IMG/VR virus record: IMGVR_UViG_3300009152_000202
Span: 1-24,248 of that record
DNA: 24,248 bases
DNA from: a virus
Direction: 5' to 3' (one strand)
The position numbers were made by a program, and so were the translations under genes. This document shows positions 22,232 to 24,248 of this stretch, piece after piece. The number at the start of each line of letters is the position of its first letter. The stretch's first letter is position 1. The notes below the pieces were generated by a model, which saw only the letters and a program-made list of their open reading frames with translations, made no database searches and was not told where the DNA came from.

Positions 22232-22402
22232 TTATGCTACGCTCCCTGTTGTTGAACTTATGTTTATATTTGAAACAGAACCAAATTCTGCTTCGGTTAT
22301 TGTAGAACCGTAAGAATAAGTTACTATTCTTTCCGAAGTTGTTGTTGGGGTGACATTTCTTATAACCCAAACATTATTTATTAATACTAATTCTTTCGCC
22401 AT
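22232..22402 (-). CDS. Small virion-cassette protein (56 residues), unknown
   Basis: An open frame of 56 residues that exactly fills the gap between two larger genes. ATG at 22402 is one base after the preceding stop (GGAAT upstream) and its TAA stop is one base before the next ATG. The protein begins MAKELVLINNVWVIRNVTPT and continues with S/T-rich beta-like sequence ending SSTTGSVA. Perfect packing, sensible codons and absence of any other gene here argue it is real. Function unknown; perhaps a small fibre adaptor. Confidence 0.7.
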   Translation of the reverse strand: MAKELVLINNVWVIRNVTPTTTSERIVTYSYGSTITEAEFGSVSNINISSTTGSVA

Positions 22403-22403
22403 A

Positions 22404-23684
22404 TTAAATAATTCCTACTATATAAAATCCATTTGAACCATTTGATATAATTGAAACACTTGAAGAATTTGCTGTTAGTGAAACACCAGAAGCACCATCA
22501 ATAGTTTCTGATCCGCTTGCTTTTATTAAAATGTTGTTTGTTCCAGCATATCCACCAATATCTTTAAATATTAAAGTTTGTCCTTGTGGATATTTAGTAG
22601 CAGCAAGTAAACTGGCAGTAAGAACAGAAGATACGCTATTTAAACCAACAAAATAAGATGTGTTTGGTATGGAAGTGTTAGATGAATGTGTAGCATATCC
22701 ACCTTTAATTGCACCAGTTACGTTAAGGTTTCCCGATAAAATAAATGTGCTTCCACTAAAAGTTAAGTTAGAAGAACCTGTTAAAGTTCCTGTATTACCA
22801 TCTTTAAATTGAATGGTCCAATCATTACCAACACCGTTAACGTTAGCACCGTTAATACCAGTTATATTATTTCCATCACCACTAATCGAAGTAGCAGACA
22901 TAGTTCCTATTACATTTAAACTACCAGAAATAATAGAACTACCAGTTACTGTTAAACCATTTTTAATATTAGCAAAATTGTTTATTGTTAAATTCATTCC
23001 TGCTGTAACATCACCAGCAGTTTGTAAATTGACTGAGGATGATATTGAGCCAGTTACAGTAACAGTTGATCCAAAAGAACCACCACCAGATATTTGTAAT
23101 CCAGAGCCGTTTATATTACCAGAACTGGAAAGATTACCATTTAAAACAATAGCAGTTGCTGTTATCTCTCCTGTCTTTACGCTAACAGAAGAAGAAATAG
23201 CAGAAGAAGATAAGGTAGTTATATAACCAGTTCTCCAAAATCTTGATGAAGCACCAAGATCTACGTCATTTGTTGTTGCTGGTTGAATATTTGTTTTTGA
23301 ACTAGCATTAAAATAAACTTCATCACTTAAAGAAGTTCCTAATTGGACGTAATCTAAAAATGATGCTGATGTTGCTGTTATTGTGTTTGTTGCTGTTAGT
23401 GAACCAGAAACAAGAACAGAACCAGTAAATTGGTGTGTGTCTGTTGGATCATCACCAAATTTAGTTGAACCAGATTTGAATATTGTTGATGAAGATACAA
23501 TTAAATTATCAGCATGTAAAGTTCCAGTTAATCTTACTATGTTTGTAGTATAATCAAAAGTAAAATTGGTTGAGCCGCTAAAGGTAGAACCAGAAGCAAA
23601 TTGAATTGCTTTATCAGATCCTCCGGGTGTTCCACCAGAGCCAGTTATAACATCATTAACATAAGCCCAACCAAATCTACTCAT
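22404..23684 (-). CDS. Beta-repeat tail fibre protein
   Basis: A 426-residue protein dominated by short repeated strands of the type TGSVLVSGSLTAT, LTVTGSSIISGSLNVIGTM, and FSGSTFILSGNLNVTGAI, typical of trimeric beta-helical phage fibres. Residues 1-12 (MSRFGWAYVNDV) may be the virion-attachment segment. A D-V-D-L-G-A-S-S-R-F-W-R-T-G-Y motif near 144-158 resembles a recurring element of phage fibres with an intramolecular-chaperone-like or knitted trimer fold. The last ~85 residues, beginning SYFVGLNS, are the domain shared with three other proteins. ATG is one base after the preceding stop, with AGGA upstream. Confidence 0.85.
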   Translation of the reverse strand: MSRFGWAYVNDVITGSGGTPGGSDKAIQFASGSTFSGSTNFTFDYTTNIVRLTGTLHADNLIVSSSTIFKSGSTKFGDDPTDTHQFTGSVLVSGSLTATNTITATSASFLDYVQLGTSLSDEVYFNASSKTNIQPATTNDVDLGASSRFWRTGYITTLSSSAISSSVSVKTGEITATAIVLNGNLSSSGNINGSGLQISGGGSFGSTVTVTGSISSSVNLQTAGDVTAGMNLTINNFANIKNGLTVTGSSIISGSLNVIGTMSATSISGDGNNITGINGANVNGVGNDWTIQFKDGNTGTLTGSSNLTFSGSTFILSGNLNVTGAIKGGYATHSSNTSIPNTSYFVGLNSVSSVLTASLLAATKYPQGQTLIFKDIGGYAGTNNILIKASGSETIDGASGVSLTANSSSVSIISNGSNGFYIVGII

Positions 23685-23685
23685 T

Positions 23686-24123
23686 TTATCCTACCCCTAC
23701 TGAACCAGACCAATTTGGTAAACCAGTTGGACCAGATCGCAATAATAAATTAGTATCTATATTTGTAAGTTCTGCTGATATGGAAGCAGAAGTAGGATTA
23801 GTAGGATCATGTGATAAAATATATATCTCTGATACCTTTACTCTAAGGTCAATATAACTGAATTGAGATGCAGGGACACCAGCATGTTCATGAATTAAGA
23901 AGTAATTACTTCCTTTTACACCATTAGAAGAAAATCCAACCCTTAGATGTTCTGTTCCAACATTTTCAATAATAATTCTTTGTGTTACACTAGGAAAGGT
24001 AATTTGTACTGGTGTGCCAGATGAAACTGGCGCGGTTACAGAACTGGTTACAAATGGAATACCAGATACTTGATAAGAACCTACATTCTGTAATCCAACA
24101 CCATAAGGATATTGCTGTGACAT
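23686..24123 (-). CDS. Small beta-rich virion protein, unknown
   Basis: A 145-residue soluble protein starting MSQQYPYGVGLQNVGSYQVS, then FVTSSVTAPV, and strands QRIIIENVGTEHLRVGFSS and SYIDLRVKVSEIYILSHD, ending with a glycine/serine-rich NWSGSVGVG tail. The strand pattern suggests a jelly-roll or Ig-like sandwich. I do not recognise the family. GGGAAGA precedes the ATG. As first complete gene of the appendage cassette, and directly before a fibre, it may be a fibre-base or decoration protein. Confidence 0.72.
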   Translation of the reverse strand: MSQQYPYGVGLQNVGSYQVSGIPFVTSSVTAPVSSGTPVQITFPSVTQRIIIENVGTEHLRVGFSSNGVKGSNYFLIHEHAGVPASQFSYIDLRVKVSEIYILSHDPTNPTSASISAELTNIDTNLLLRSGPTGLPNWSGSVGVG

Positions 24124-24125
24124 AA

Positions 24126-24248
24126 TTAATCTTCCCTTCTTTTATTGTTATCTACACGTTTATTATAATTAGCTTCTTTTAATGTTTCTTTCTTTCTTTT
24201 ATCTGCTTCAAATTTTTTCCATCTAGCAATTCCAGCAAGTTTTTCTTT
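24126..24248 (-). CDS. C-terminal end of a gene cut by the window edge
   Basis: The last 40 residues of an open frame, ending KRRED before a TAA stop two bases upstream of the next start. The tail is highly basic and helical (EKLAGIARWKKFEADKRKKE near its start). LAGIARW plus a K/R/E-rich helix is a common C-terminal style in phage structural proteins, but nothing more can be said. Confidence 0.7.
   Translation of the reverse strand, partial: KEKLAGIARWKKFEADKRKKETLKEANYNKRVDNNKRRED

Noticed and set aside
16580-23684. Diversity-generating retroelement acting on the fibre genes
   Set aside because: No reverse transcriptase and no near-identical template/variable repeat pair with A-specific differences was seen.
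1-24248. Defence system, CRISPR array, tRNA, integrase or transposon
   Set aside because: Nothing of the kind is visible; the window is almost fully packed with structural genes on one strand and gaps are short.

Overview
This window looks like the structural (virion morphogenesis) region of a T4-like contractile-tailed phage (myovirus), probably environmental and quite possibly marine. All supported genes lie on the minus strand, so the transcript reads from high to low coordinates. The DNA is AT-rich by eye, uses the standard code, and most genes have a clear GGAG or AGGA type ribosome binding site. The host cannot be named from the sequence. The fibre repeat styles (SGS/TGS repeats, DAGGDGS/TGPS repeats) and the capsid and sheath signatures are of kinds I associate with marine metagenomic myoviruses; that is recognition from memory, not a search.

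Layout in transcript order. (1) 24248 to 16580 is an appendage cassette: a cut-off gene at the window edge, a small virion protein, a 426-residue beta-repeat fibre, three small or unknown proteins around a 327-residue protein, a gp14-like neck domain fused to a fibre-type tail, a 136-residue tip protein, a 515-residue repeat fibre and a 412-residue glycine-rich putative adhesin. (2) 16558 to 13480 is the head module: a small unknown, a gp22-like scaffold and the gp23-like major capsid protein. (3) 13380 to 11213 is the neck and tail completion module: gp13-like and gp15-like. (4) 11145 to 7027 is the tail: a very large gp18-like sheath, a gp19-like tube and a second tube-fold paralogue. (5) 7013 to the left edge is the baseplate hub and tape-measure module: a gp26-like protein, an overlapping small ORF in the +1 frame, a large low-complexity unknown, a 108-residue unknown, the tape measure, a gp48/gp54-like tube initiator and a gp53-like wedge protein interrupted at the window edge.

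The order 26 - small ORF - (two unknowns) - tape measure - 48/54-like resembles T4 26-51-27-28-29-48-54. The remaining order (14-like, 22, 23, 13, 15, 18, 19) is shuffled relative to T4. Portal, prohead protease, terminase and gp16 are not in this window.

Regulation is unusually legible. An octamer reading ACTATTTA on the transcript strand sits in six intergenic gaps just upstream of start codons, four of them directly after a hairpin terminator. This suggests short separately initiated late transcripts and a phage-specific late promoter. Other points to check are a perfect 37-bp inverted repeat at the left end (probably an assembly or amplification fold-back that truncates the last gene), a 7-T run at a gp26/+1-frame overlap that could be a programmed frameshift, and a C-terminal domain shared by four different appendage proteins. 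No intergenic stretch exceeds about 130 bases. I found no tRNA, CRISPR, transposase, reverse transcriptase or defence gene.
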